Below, one piece after another: positions 33,921 through 42,428 of a stretch of 64,000 nt of DNA. Source of the stretch: an uncultured Bacteroidales bacterium (GTDB lineage: Bacteria; Bacteroidota; Bacteroidia; Bacteroidales; P3). Position 1 is the stretch's first letter, and the number at the start of each line of letters is the position of its first letter. Position numbers and translations under genes: made by a program. Location: assembly GCA_900318275.1 (NCBI GenBank), contig ONJY01000004.1, positions 1 through 64,000 on the forward strand, given 5' to 3'. Below the pieces are notes generated by a model. That model saw only the letters and a list, made by a program, of their open reading frames with translations. It did no database searches and was not told where the DNA came from.

Positions 33921-34821
33921 TACCCTGATTACCATTCTCGGCCCCACTGCCACCGGCAAGACGGCCCTTGCCGCCGAGGTGGCATGGCGTCTGGGTGGCG
34001 AGGTCATCAGCGCCGACTCACGTCAGGTGTTCCGCGGCATGGACCTCGGCACCGGCAAGGACCTTGCCGACTACGACATACACGGCACCCACATCCCTTA
34101 CCACATCATTGACATCTGCTCCCCTCACGAGGAGTATAACGCCTACCGTTTCATGGGCGACTTCCGCGACGCCTTCACCGACATCACAGGCCGTGGGCGG
34201 CAGCCCATCCTCTGTGGCGGCACAGGCCTCTACCTCGACGCCGTCATCCGTGGCTACCATCTGCCCGACGCCCCCGTCGACCCGGCCTACCGCGCCACCC
34301 TCGAATCCTTCAGCGACGAGGAACTCACAGCCCGTCTGGCATCATATATCCCGCTGCACAACCACACCGACACCGAGACCCGCGACCGCCTCGTCCGCGC
34401 ACTCGAGATACAGGAATTTGCCCAGCGCCACCCCGACGCATACATCCAGCTGCCGCCTATGGAGCACAGGGTCTTCGGCATCAACTTCCCACGTCAGGTC
34501 ATCATCGACCGCATCGAGGCGCGTCTGCGCCAACGTCTTGGCGACGGCATGACCGCCGAGGTGCAGCGCCTCCTCGACGAAGGGGTGCCGGCGGAACGCC
34601 TCATGCGCTTCGGTCTCGAGTACCGTCACGTGACGCGTTACCTCCTCGGCCTGTGCTCGCAGGACGACATGTTCCGCGACCTCTTCACCGACATACGCCG
34701 CTTCGCCAAACGGCAGATGACGTGGTTCCGCCGCATGGAGCGTTGTGGTGTGCCCATACGGTGGATCGACGGCAGCCTCCCGTTGGAGGAGAAAGCCCGA
34801 ATAATTACCGCTTCTTTCTGA
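33913..34821 (+). CDS. miaA: tRNA dimethylallyltransferase MiaA
   Basis: Adds a dimethylallyl group to A37 of tRNAs that read U-starting codons. The start at 33913 (MSNTLITILGPTATGKTAL) is preferred over an ATG 33 bases upstream because the P-loop then begins at the normal distance; it overlaps the previous stop by 8 bp. ISADSRQVFRGMDLGTGK, HHIID-like YHIIDICSP, and LCGGTGLYLDAVIRG are family motifs. At 302 aa it is of normal length. It overlaps the convergent tadA by 17 bp. Confidence 0.94.
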   Translation: MSNTLITILGPTATGKTALAAEVAWRLGGEVISADSRQVFRGMDLGTGKDLADYDIHGTHIPYHIIDICSPHEEYNAYRFMGDFRDAFTDITGRGRQPILCGGTGLYLDAVIRGYHLPDAPVDPAYRATLESFSDEELTARLASYIPLHNHTDTETRDRLVRALEIQEFAQRHPDAYIQLPPMEHRVFGINFPRQVIIDRIEARLRQRLGDGMTAEVQRLLDEGVPAERLMRFGLEYRHVTRYLLGLCSQDDMFRDLFTDIRRFAKRQMTWFRRMERCGVPIRWIDGSLPLEEKARIITASF

Positions 34822-35251
34822 AAAACTCTTTCACCAGCGCGCCGCATTCGTCGGCCAGCACGCCGCCCGTCACCTCGGTCTTGGGGTGCAGCAGTTGGCC
34901 GCTGAGCAGCTTGTAACCCCTCTTGGGGTCGGCGGCGCCGTAGACTATACGCCCCACCTGCGTCCATCCGGCGGCGCCGGCGCACATGGGACAGGGCTCC
35001 ACGGTGACGTAGAGGGTGCACTCCTGCAGGTATTTGCCGCCCACATGCTCCGCCGCCGCCGTGAAAGCCAGCATCTCGGCATGCGCCGTGGCGTCGCCCA
35101 GCCGCTCGGTCTGATTGTGGGCGCGCGCTATCACGTCGCCACCCATCACCACCACGGCGCCTATGGGCACCTCATCCTCGTCGGCAGCCATGCGTGCCTC
35201 GCGCAGCGCCTGCTGCATGTAGTATTCGTCCTCGTTGTCAAGTATGCCCAT
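34805..35251 (-). CDS. tadA: tRNA adenosine(34) deaminase / CMP-dCMP deaminase family (TadA)
   Basis: Deaminates A34 to inosine in tRNA-Arg. The zinc site is HAEMLAF (about residue 57) and PCPMCAGA (about residues 87-94); VPIGAVVVMGGDVIARAHNQ and the FFRKKR tail are typical of TadA. The 148 aa fit. A guanine-deaminase-like role cannot be fully ruled out from sequence alone, but the tail and motifs favour TadA. It lies six bp after an envelope-protein gene. Confidence 0.9.
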   Translation of the reverse strand: MGILDNEDEYYMQQALREARMAADEDEVPIGAVVVMGGDVIARAHNQTERLGDATAHAEMLAFTAAAEHVGGKYLQECTLYVTVEPCPMCAGAAGWTQVGRIVYGAADPKRGYKLLSGQLLHPKTEVTGGVLADECGALVKEFFRKKR

Positions 35252-35257
35252 CCTGCG

Positions 35258-36028
35258 TCATTTGTCTTTGTTGAACAGCAGCGTCTGCCGTGGTTCCAGC
35301 CACGCCTCGGTGCGTAGCACCGTGAGCACCCCGAGCCGCATGAAGCTCTCCTCCTTGGGCAGCAGCACTCCGGGCGCCACCTCCATGTACTCGTGCTCTA
35401 TCTTCCAGTCTATATGCCCGTCCTCGTAGCGGCGGTACTCCACGGTGTCTATCTCGTCGGTCTCGATAATCACCGCCAGCAGCCCCGACGGCTCGAACAT
35501 GTAGTGGCGTGTGTAATAGCCCGGCCCTTCCACCGTCACCGTCTGCAGCTCGTGGTCGCCCTTGGCCTTGGTGATGCCCTTGTAGCTCAGCGTCAGACCC
35601 TGCGAGCGCCAGTTGTACAGCGGTCCGCGGAAGTCGTAGGGGACAATCTTCTCGTAGAAGATGTAGTCATCGTAGGCTGTCCAGAGCTCCTTCTTGCGGT
35701 CGTATATGCGGTAGCGGCTCTTGCCGTTGGTGCAGAAAGCGTTCGTCAGCGTGTCGCCATGCCACACCTCCACCCTCATCATCAGCGGCGGCACGAACCA
35801 GCGTTTCATGACGAAGGTGTCGGCCGTGCCCGGCGACGTGACGGTGGTCACCATCGTCAGCATGCTGTCCTGTGGCAGCCGTGTGTAGCCCAGCAGCTCC
35901 ACGTAGCGGTCCACTATGGCCTCGGCGGTGTCCTTCTGCCCAGTGGCCGTCAGGGGCGCCAGCGCCAGCAGCGCCAGGCATATCGTCGTCATCGTTCTCT
36001 GTCTCATATCGTGTCGGTCTTTTACCAT
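35258..36028 (-). CDS. Hypothetical exported protein, LolA-like fold suspected
   Basis: 256 aa (249 if started at the in-frame ATG at 36007, which gives a cleaner signal peptide MRQRTMTTICLALLALAPLTATGQ). The body has alternating strands typical of outer-membrane lipoprotein-sorting-like folds: IVDRYVELLGYTRLPQDSMLTMV, MKRWFVPPLMMRVEVWHGDTLTNAFCTNGKSRYRIYDRKK, and DTVEYRRYEDGHIDWKIEHEYMEVAPGVLLPKE. No specific family recognised. The ATG at 36028 overlaps the stop of the DUF4292-like lipoprotein gene, so the two are probably co-translated. Confidence 0.65.
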   Translation of the reverse strand: MVKDRHDMRQRTMTTICLALLALAPLTATGQKDTAEAIVDRYVELLGYTRLPQDSMLTMVTTVTSPGTADTFVMKRWFVPPLMMRVEVWHGDTLTNAFCTNGKSRYRIYDRKKELWTAYDDYIFYEKIVPYDFRGPLYNWRSQGLTLSYKGITKAKGDHELQTVTVEGPGYYTRHYMFEPSGLLAVIIETDEIDTVEYRRYEDGHIDWKIEHEYMEVAPGVLLPKEESFMRLGVLTVLRTEAWLEPRQTLLFNKDK

Positions 36029-36522
36029 TTCTTGAAGGGGAAGGTCAGCTTCTCCACCTTGCGGCGGGCGGTGATGTACACCTTGGCCTCGTAGCCGAGG
36101 CTTGCCGCCAGGGCCTCAATCTGCTCGCCGGCGTCGTCGGCAGACACCATAGCCTGGAGGTCGGCGTAGGTAAGCCTCCGCTTGGTGATGCGCTGCAGGT
36201 CGGCATAGCTGCCCGCGAAGTAGCGGTCGGCCAGCGGCACGCTCAGCCACACCGAGTCTTTCGTGGCCAGCCCTCGCCCCAGCTCCACCAGCTTGGTGAC
36301 GTTCACCCATATCACGCTGTCTTCGGCCATGCGCACCTGTCCCGAAGCGCTGATGCCGCTCACCATCGCCGTGAACGTCGTCACCGTCAGCTCGCGACGT
36401 GGCGGCTCCGGTGGCTGCGTGGCGGCCTCGGGCGGCGCCACGACCGCCTGCCGTGTGCTGCGGCACCCCACTGCCAATACAGCAGCCAGCGCTATAAGCA
36501 GTATATATCTATATCTCTTCAT
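36022..36522 (-). CDS. DUF4292-like lipoprotein
   Basis: 166 aa from the MKRYRYILL start, with a lipoprotein signal ending in AVLAVGC. The segment VSGISASGQVRMAEDSVIWVNVTKLVELGRGLATKDSVWLSVPLADRYFAGSYADL matches the style of DUF4292 (basal RM-D-VIW, DS, Y). The family is exported and found beside TPR lipoprotein genes in Bacteroidota; its role is unknown. This copy is shorter than the usual ~230-260 aa, ending after TFPFKKW. Confidence 0.65.
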   Translation of the reverse strand: MKRYRYILLIALAAVLAVGCRSTRQAVVAPPEAATQPPEPPRRELTVTTFTAMVSGISASGQVRMAEDSVIWVNVTKLVELGRGLATKDSVWLSVPLADRYFAGSYADLQRITKRRLTYADLQAMVSADDAGEQIEALAASLGYEAKVYITARRKVEKLTFPFKKW

Positions 36523-36542
36523 CAACGTTGCCCCCACAATAT

Positions 36543-36563
36543 CTCATAACTCAAAACTCACGG
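36543..36563. repeat. 7-bp-period tract at the TPR-gene stop codon
   Basis: On the minus strand CCGTGAG, TTTTGAG, TTATGAG; the TPR lipoprotein stop (TGA) lies in the first unit. The same GAGTT(A) units recur at the ftsL stop (61433). Confidence 0.5.
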
Positions 36564-38207
36564 TTCCATTTCTTTCAGGTGCCGTTGCAGCGTCTCGCTC
36601 TGCGGGTCCAGCTTCACGGCCTTGCGCATGTAGGGCAGCCCTTCGGCGTCGCGCCCCAACAGGTGCAGTATCCACGCGTAGGTGTCGAGGCTGTTGGCGT
36701 TGTCGGGCTCGGCCTCTATGGTGCGGCGGCTCATCGCCAAAGCCTTCTCCAGCTCTATGCCGCGTTCCGAGAGGTAGTATGCGTAGTTGTTCAGCGTCCC
36801 CCAGTCGTCGGGGTGCAGCTCCAGGCAGCGGTCGAAGCAGCGCCAGGCGCGCTCGTAGTCGCCTGTGCGGTATGCCGCTTCGGCCATCAGGCCGTAGGTC
36901 TCCGCCTCGAGGTATCCCTTCGTGAAGCCCCATTTCTCGGCCTTCTCCAGGTGTTGCAGGGCCTCGGCGTAGCGCTCGTGCTGCACGTCGTGCAGGGCTT
37001 GCAGGTAGTGAGGCAGCGTGTGCATCGGGAACAGACGTGCCGCGCGTGCTGCCAGCGCCGCCATGTCGGCCTCGCGGTCAGGCACTTCGGTGAGGCATAT
37101 CAGCAGCCCCTCCCACACCTCGTAGCGACTCGAGTCGCGCTCCAGGCTCAGCTCCAGCCATCGGGCCGCCTCGCCGTATTTGCGCTGCCGCATCAGCACG
37201 TCGCCGTAGAGCAGCGCGTAGGACGCTGTGTCGTCGCAATGCGCCATCACCGTGTCCAGCAGCCCGAAGGCCCGTGCGCTCTGCGTGCCGTAGAACTCCT
37301 CGGCCGTGTAGAACGACGTCAGCAGCTGCACCTTCGTGCGGCAGTCAAGCTTCGGGTTGGCGAAGGCCAGCGCCAGCTCCTGCGCGGCCTCCGTGGGCTT
37401 GCCCACAGCCTTCCAGTACTCGGCCAGCTGTATGTGTATGTATTCGTCGTCGGGGTCGGCAGCCAGCACGCGGTCGTAGTACTTCTTCGCCCGCGCATAC
37501 TTCTTGCGCTTCATGTTGGCTTCGGCCAGCATGGCCTGGTAGCGCTTCTCCTGCGGCATGGCCTCGGCCAGGGCCTCCACCTCCTGCTCTGCCTTGTCGG
37601 CCTTGCCGGCGGCGTTCCACAGGCGCTGCTTCTGCAGCGAGATGGGCTCCGTCACACCTATCTTCTTCTCCACGCGGTTCAGCGCCCCGACGGCGCCCTC
37701 GATGTCGCCCGCCGTGATGTAGGCGTTGCTCAGCTCGTAGTGGTATTCCAGCTTGTCGGGCCACAGCTGCACGATGCGCTCCCACGTGGCCACCAGCCCG
37801 CGCCCGTCGCCCTGCATCGTCTGCACCTCGGCCTGCTGCAGCAGGTACCACCGGTTGGTGTCGGCCAGCGCCACAGCGCGTCCTATGCAGGCCCGAGCGC
37901 TGTCCGTCCAGCCCCGTTGCAGCAGCTGGCGGCTCATCTCGTACCATGCGGCACCGCAGCGCGGCTCCTTGGCGGCAAGCGCCGCATAGGCCTCCAGGGC
38001 CTCGTCGTCGTGCCCGCTCATCTGCAGCGCCTTGGCGTCGATGAGGGCCGCGTCGGTGCGCAAAGCCTCTTCGCCCACCTCGCGTATCGGCGCGCGGCGG
38101 TATCGGCTCCCGGCATCGCCGTCGACAGCCGTCCGTTGCCCGCCGCAGCCCGCCAGCATCACGCACAGCGCCGCGTATATTATATATTTGTTCTTTTTCT
38201 TATTCAT
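36558..38207 (-). CDS. TPR-repeat lipoprotein
   Basis: 549 aa with a lipoprotein signal (YIIYAALCVMLAGC, Cys at about residue 21) and about ten to twelve TPR-like helical repeats to the end (for example ALEAYAALAAKEPRCGAAWYEMSRQLLQRG, YARAKKYYDRVLAADPDDEYIHIQLAEYWKAVGK, ALAMSRRTIEAEPDNANSLDTYAWILHLLGR). It probably faces the periplasm and scaffolds envelope proteins. It leads a minus-strand set with the DUF4292-like and LolA-like genes and tadA. No enzymatic domain seen. Confidence 0.85.
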   Translation of the reverse strand: MNKKKNKYIIYAALCVMLAGCGGQRTAVDGDAGSRYRRAPIREVGEEALRTDAALIDAKALQMSGHDDEALEAYAALAAKEPRCGAAWYEMSRQLLQRGWTDSARACIGRAVALADTNRWYLLQQAEVQTMQGDGRGLVATWERIVQLWPDKLEYHYELSNAYITAGDIEGAVGALNRVEKKIGVTEPISLQKQRLWNAAGKADKAEQEVEALAEAMPQEKRYQAMLAEANMKRKKYARAKKYYDRVLAADPDDEYIHIQLAEYWKAVGKPTEAAQELALAFANPKLDCRTKVQLLTSFYTAEEFYGTQSARAFGLLDTVMAHCDDTASYALLYGDVLMRQRKYGEAARWLELSLERDSSRYEVWEGLLICLTEVPDREADMAALAARAARLFPMHTLPHYLQALHDVQHERYAEALQHLEKAEKWGFTKGYLEAETYGLMAEAAYRTGDYERAWRCFDRCLELHPDDWGTLNNYAYYLSERGIELEKALAMSRRTIEAEPDNANSLDTYAWILHLLGRDAEGLPYMRKAVKLDPQSETLQRHLKEMEP

Positions 38208-38297
38208 ACCCTCAATAACGCCGCAAGCCCCCGTTTATTGCCCCGCCGGCCAATAAAATAATCGGCGCCCCTGCTGCGCCCGCCGTCCATCGTCATT

Positions 38298-38410
38298 TCT
38301 ACAACACATCAACGATACATCAACGACAGTTTTACGATATCTATCGTTGAAATATCGTTGAAGTATCGTTGAAGTATCGTTGAAATGAGCATTGAAAGAC
38401 GGTTGGAAAG
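38298..38410. repeat. 11-bp-period palindromic element (copy C)
   Basis: The left arm has two units with TCAACG spaced 11 bp apart (38309, 38320). The right arm has TCGTTGAA units at 38345, 38356, 38367 and 38378 spaced 11 bp apart, then two degenerate ones. Left and right arms are inverse to each other around TTTTACGATAT. Confidence 0.85.
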
Positions 38411-38512
38411 TCATGCAATAAACCGTCCGGTTCGGGTACTAAACCTTCAGGACAGCCACCGGAGCGGAAGGCCTCGCATCGGCGGCGGAAATCAAAAAAA
38501 AACATAAAATAG

Positions 38513-38542
38513 TTGCAGTATGAAAAAAAAGACTTATATTTG
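38513..38542 (+). promoter_or_regulatory. Promoter of the T9SS cargo gene at 38654
   Basis: TTG at 38513-38515, 19 bases, then TATATTTG at 38535-38542. The leader is about 105 nt. Confidence 0.65.
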
Positions 38543-38653
38543 CAGTTGAATTGAAAACTGAAAAACCACCCGTGCGGCGTTGCAAAGGACAGAATACGTG
38601 CGCATTGGGGCAAAAACAGAGAACGAAATATTAATCACCAAAATTCAAACAAC

Positions 38654-41404
38654 ATGAAAAAAACATTAATGGTTCTCGGTCTGGCCTTGCTTGCCACTGC
38701 AGCATCCGCCCAGATCAACGGAGGCGTCCTTGCCGACAACGGTCAGGGTCTCCGCAAGTCCTTCACTCAGCGTGTGGAGCAGCCCACCGTTGACTACAAG
38801 GCATCCATCTTCACCAAGGGCCGTGGCAACAACATCGGCGACACCCTCGTCCAGGGCTTCTGGGATTTCAACACCATGACCGGCATCACCTATGGCCAGA
38901 ACGGTACTATCGGTGCCAACGACAGTATCACCATCCAGGATCCTGACCAGAACTATGCATGGGTGAAAGTGCCTATCTATCAGCACAACGTCTCCGGCGA
39001 CGCCGGTGTGTTTATGCTCATGGCCGACACCAACACCATGCACGCCAACGCTACTACCTACACCAGCGCCCTTAACGGCTGGGATATCTACACCTTCACC
39101 TGGGCCATGAATTCGCGCAACCTGAAGCAGAACTTCATGTTCATCATGCCGAGCGCCACTGCCGCCCAGAGCGGTATCCGCCACGACTGCTATGTCGGCT
39201 TCCCGGCCATCACCAACCCCAACATTGGCGCCAACTACGAGGTGCGTCTCACCCAGTCCCTCTACAAGTTCTATGATGGCAACTACATAGACTTCAAGGT
39301 GGGCAATCAGTGGTATACCCGCGAGATTAACGTTGAGGGTATCGATGCTCAGGCAAATGGCTGGGCCCCCAACCGCTATGGCTACACCATGCCTGCCGAG
39401 TTCGGCCAGCAGAGCACCCTTCAGATACGTATCCGTTTCTACAACGACTACATGCCTGCAACTGTTGATCCTACTCGGTTCACTTACGGTTACTTCTGGG
39501 GCTTTGACGACATCGCCATTGTCCGTAAACAGGGTCTGCACTGGTTTGCCCAGTCTGAGAACTATGTCGATGGCGGCTACGGCACCATCCCCGTGGGCAT
39601 GAACATTCCTCTGGCTTGGTATGGCGAGGTCTACAACGACGGTAACGCCACCATCACCGGCGCCACCGCTACTGTTTCGCACATTTACAATGGCACCAAG
39701 ACCACCGTTACAAGCAATGTCGCCGCTGACATGACCCCCTCCACAGTTGTCAGCCATCGCCTCTCCATCAACGAGCGCAGCTGGTACGACAGCGTCAATG
39801 CCCCCGGCTTCTTTGGCTGGTCGCGCAACTACAACGACACCCTCAACAATGTTGTCCTCCCGAGCTCCTACAACCGTCGCGGTCTCCCCACTCAGAACAT
39901 TGGTCTCAACTTTATCACTGTCACCGGTACCGCCGGCAGCGGTTACGACACTCTTGAGTTCGACACCATCGGCTACAACGTGGTCGACATCAGCGGTGAC
40001 GGCGTAAACCTCATCGAGGGCTACCGTCTGGCTCACGACAATGGCATCATCATGTCCCGTTCGCGCTACCAGTATGGTCACTCCGATGCAACTCACGTGA
40101 CCGACGAAAGTGAGTTCTACAGCCAGGCCGGCTATCAGGTCATCACCCGCTACACCACCCCCGATGTCATCCCCACCGACCCGACGACCGGTGAGCCTTG
40201 GGTTATCCGCGGCATCGAGATTGTCCCCCAGACCGATACTACCACCGCTGCTATGGTGGGCTCCGTCATCCAGCCCCTTATCTTCAGCTGCAGCTTCACA
40301 GACTCCAGCGACGGCCACCAGTACTATGGTTGGAGATACAGAGGCAGTGACTTCACTGGTCTGAGCGACGATTACACCTACACCGTGACTGCCAACGATA
40401 TCAATAGTACCATTAACGACAGTCGTACCGGTGTCATCGCCCCCGGAGATCCCTACAATGCCATCAACGTTAGATACTTCGCACAGCCCGAGCTGCTCCC
40501 CAACACCGCCTACTACATCGGCTACCGCTTGGTGCAGGATGGCTACTTCGGCGTTGCCCGTCACCTCTATGGTTACTATGATGCTGCCGGTCAGGTGGTT
40601 CGCTACAACACTGATCCTGAGCTCTATCCTTACTACAACCAGTTCACCCCGCTGAGCTCCGACGTTATGGTTGATGACCTCAGCACCATCTTCGCCGGTA
40701 AGGGCTATCCTTACTGGCCCATGATCCGTCTGATCGTTGGTCCGCGTGAGGATGCTTCTCAGGTTAACATCGACGGCGTCTGCTCCTCGACCGACACCAA
40801 CTTCGTTGTTGCCGCTTATGTCGACGGCGACCTGACTCCTATCTGTGGCGACACCATCCGTCCTTATGAGGGTAGCGATGCTTCCATCTATATCTTCCCC
40901 ACCGGCGACAGCACCAGCCTGCACCCCGGTATCATCGATGCCATCATCATCGACGGTCAGACTATCTCCATCGACAACGAGGATGCCTTCGAGACCGCTG
41001 AGTACATCATCAGCGAGCTTCCTTATAATGTCACCTCGGGTGGTAACGTGCTCCTCCCCCGCTCTTACTACGTTGTGACCTTCACCGGTGTCACCACTGA
41101 CCACACCGTCAGCGCCGCTGGTCACCCCTATCCCTTCGACCTCGGTATCGAGGGTGAGGCTGTCAATGTCTCTCTCGGTATGAAGCCCAACCCCGCCACC
41201 AACAGCGTGACTCTGAACATGCGTGGTGTTGAGGGTATGGTCAACTGCAGCATCATCGACATGAGCGGCCGCGTTGTCTACAACCGCGCCATCAATGCCG
41301 AGAGCGCCCAGACCATCGACCTGAGCAATGTCGCCGCTGGCGCCTACTTCGTCCGCGTCACCAACGACAAGTTCAGCAAGGTTGAGAAACTCATCGTCCG
41401 CTAA
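38654..41404 (+). CDS. Large secreted protein with type IX sorting domain
   Basis: 916 aa with signal peptide (LMVLGLALLATAASAQ). The middle is a long Thr/Asn/Tyr/Asp-rich beta region without a catalytic motif I recognise. The last ~75 residues form a type A sorting domain: MKPNPATNSVTLNMRG, SIIDMSGRVVYN, DLSNVAAGAYFVRVTN, KVEKLIVR. It should be exported by the T9SS and anchored or released outside. A strong promoter and a near-perfect terminator surround it, so it is a single-gene unit likely to be highly expressed; codon use is regular (many TAC, AAC, GAC). Confidence 0.85.
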   Translation: MKKTLMVLGLALLATAASAQINGGVLADNGQGLRKSFTQRVEQPTVDYKASIFTKGRGNNIGDTLVQGFWDFNTMTGITYGQNGTIGANDSITIQDPDQNYAWVKVPIYQHNVSGDAGVFMLMADTNTMHANATTYTSALNGWDIYTFTWAMNSRNLKQNFMFIMPSATAAQSGIRHDCYVGFPAITNPNIGANYEVRLTQSLYKFYDGNYIDFKVGNQWYTREINVEGIDAQANGWAPNRYGYTMPAEFGQQSTLQIRIRFYNDYMPATVDPTRFTYGYFWGFDDIAIVRKQGLHWFAQSENYVDGGYGTIPVGMNIPLAWYGEVYNDGNATITGATATVSHIYNGTKTTVTSNVAADMTPSTVVSHRLSINERSWYDSVNAPGFFGWSRNYNDTLNNVVLPSSYNRRGLPTQNIGLNFITVTGTAGSGYDTLEFDTIGYNVVDISGDGVNLIEGYRLAHDNGIIMSRSRYQYGHSDATHVTDESEFYSQAGYQVITRYTTPDVIPTDPTTGEPWVIRGIEIVPQTDTTTAAMVGSVIQPLIFSCSFTDSSDGHQYYGWRYRGSDFTGLSDDYTYTVTANDINSTINDSRTGVIAPGDPYNAINVRYFAQPELLPNTAYYIGYRLVQDGYFGVARHLYGYYDAAGQVVRYNTDPELYPYYNQFTPLSSDVMVDDLSTIFAGKGYPYWPMIRLIVGPREDASQVNIDGVCSSTDTNFVVAAYVDGDLTPICGDTIRPYEGSDASIYIFPTGDSTSLHPGIIDAIIIDGQTISIDNEDAFETAEYIISELPYNVTSGGNVLLPRSYYVVTFTGVTTDHTVSAAGHPYPFDLGIEGEAVNVSLGMKPNPATNSVTLNMRGVEGMVNCSIIDMSGRVVYNRAINAESAQTIDLSNVAAGAYFVRVTNDKFSKVEKLIVR

Positions 41405-41420
41405 TACAATTAGCTGATAT

Positions 41421-41457
41421 AAACAAGAAAGGCGCCAAACGGCGCCTTTCTTGTTTT
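41421..41457 (+). terminator. Strong terminator after the T9SS cargo gene
   Basis: A 16-bp perfect stem (41421-41436 with 41441-41456) closes over AAAC and ends in TTTTT. The stem contains GGCGCC. Confidence 0.95.
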
Positions 41458-41460
41458 TGG

Positions 41461-41562
41461 TAGGTAAGAAGATAAGTATATAAGTAGTTAAGTAGATAAG
41501 GCGATAGCAGGTTTGGATGCCATACAGCTATCGCCTTATCTACTTACCTACTTATCTACTAT
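41461..41562. repeat. 8-bp-period palindromic element
   Basis: The left arm has units like ATAAGTAG every 8 bp and the right arm the inverse (CTTATCTA, CTTACCTA). AGTAGATAAGGCGATAGC (41491-41508) is a perfect complement of 41527-41544. It sits between the terminator and the yicC stop. Confidence 0.85.
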
Positions 41563-41564
41563 AA

Positions 41565-42425
41565 TTAAAGGACATTGCCCAGCTGCTCCTTGATCTTCTC
41601 CAGCTCGTCTTTCATGGCCACTACGATGCGCTGTATCTCCACGTGGTTGGCCTTGCTGCCCGTAGTGTTGATCTCACGCCCCATCTCCTGAGCCACGAAG
41701 CCGAGCTTCTTGCCGCACGAGGGCTCTGTGGCCATGGTCTGGCGGAAGTAGTCTATGTGTTTCTGCAGGCGCACCTTCTCCTCGGTGATGTCGAGCTTCT
41801 CGAGGTAGTAGATGAGCTCCTGTTCGAAGCGGTTCTGGTCCACATCCTTGACGGCGGCATCGGCCATGTATCGGCGTATGCGGTCCTTGGCAGTGTCGAT
41901 ACGCTCCGCCTCGTAGGTCGGTATCTGTCCGAGGAGCTGCTCGATGAGGTCCACGTGGCGGTGGAAGTCGCGCTCCAGCACGTCGCCCTCGTGTTTGCGG
42001 AACTGGTCGGTGAGTTCCACAGCACGCCGTATGTCGGCCTCGAGGGTTGCCCACCATGTGTCGTCAAGCTCCTGGTCGGCATCGCTGTGCCAGATGTCGT
42101 TGCTCGCGGCCAGCGAGGCCAGCAGGTGCCCGGTGTCGGCGCCTAGGGTGGCGGCAACACGCTGCAGGGCTGTGTAGCGTGAGGCGATGAGCTCTTCGTT
42201 GAGTACGGCTTCGTTGCTGCCGCTCTCCTCCGTCATGGTGAACTCCACTTTGCCGCGCTCCAGGGGCGCCAGCAGGGTGCGGATGTCGAGCTCTCGACTG
42301 CGGTAGGCGGCGGGGAGCTTGACGATGAGGTCGAGCTGCTTGCTGTTGAGGGTCTTTATCTCAATGTTTAGTTTCTTGTCGCCAAGGGTGCTCTGCACTT
42401 TGGCGTATCCTGTCATTGATTTCAT
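41565..42425 (-). CDS. YicC/YloC family endoribonuclease
   Basis: 286 aa of a conserved bacterial family with N-terminal YicC_N (MKSMTGYAKVQSTLGDKKLNIEIKTLNSKQLDLIVKLP) and C-terminal DUF1732 (DVDQNRFEQELIYYLEKLDITEEKVRLQKHIDYF..., KKLGFVAQEMGREINTTGSKA). E. coli YicC has been reported to act on RNA; the substrate here is unknown. The gene is 3 bp downstream of apbE and ends at the 8-bp palindrome. Confidence 0.93.
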   Translation of the reverse strand: MKSMTGYAKVQSTLGDKKLNIEIKTLNSKQLDLIVKLPAAYRSRELDIRTLLAPLERGKVEFTMTEESGSNEAVLNEELIASRYTALQRVAATLGADTGHLLASLAASNDIWHSDADQELDDTWWATLEADIRRAVELTDQFRKHEGDVLERDFHRHVDLIEQLLGQIPTYEAERIDTAKDRIRRYMADAAVKDVDQNRFEQELIYYLEKLDITEEKVRLQKHIDYFRQTMATEPSCGKKLGFVAQEMGREINTTGSKANHVEIQRIVVAMKDELEKIKEQLGNVL

Positions 42426-42428
42426 GGG

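Larger units (their letters stand above)
38208..38653. other. Intergenic gap with palindromic element and a promoter
   Basis: About 450 bp without a gene. It holds the 11-bp element C (38298-38410) and the promoter of the downstream secreted protein (38513-38542). The part 38411-38500 shows nothing I can name. Confidence 0.7.

Noticed and set aside
38666..41125. 819-aa open frame on the minus strand opposite the T9SS cargo gene
   Set aside because: It is a mirror of a high-GC coding strand (low stop frequency opposite GC-rich third positions); its translation is Val/Asp/Gly-rich with no motif, and the plus-strand gene has signal peptide, sorting domain, promoter and terminator.
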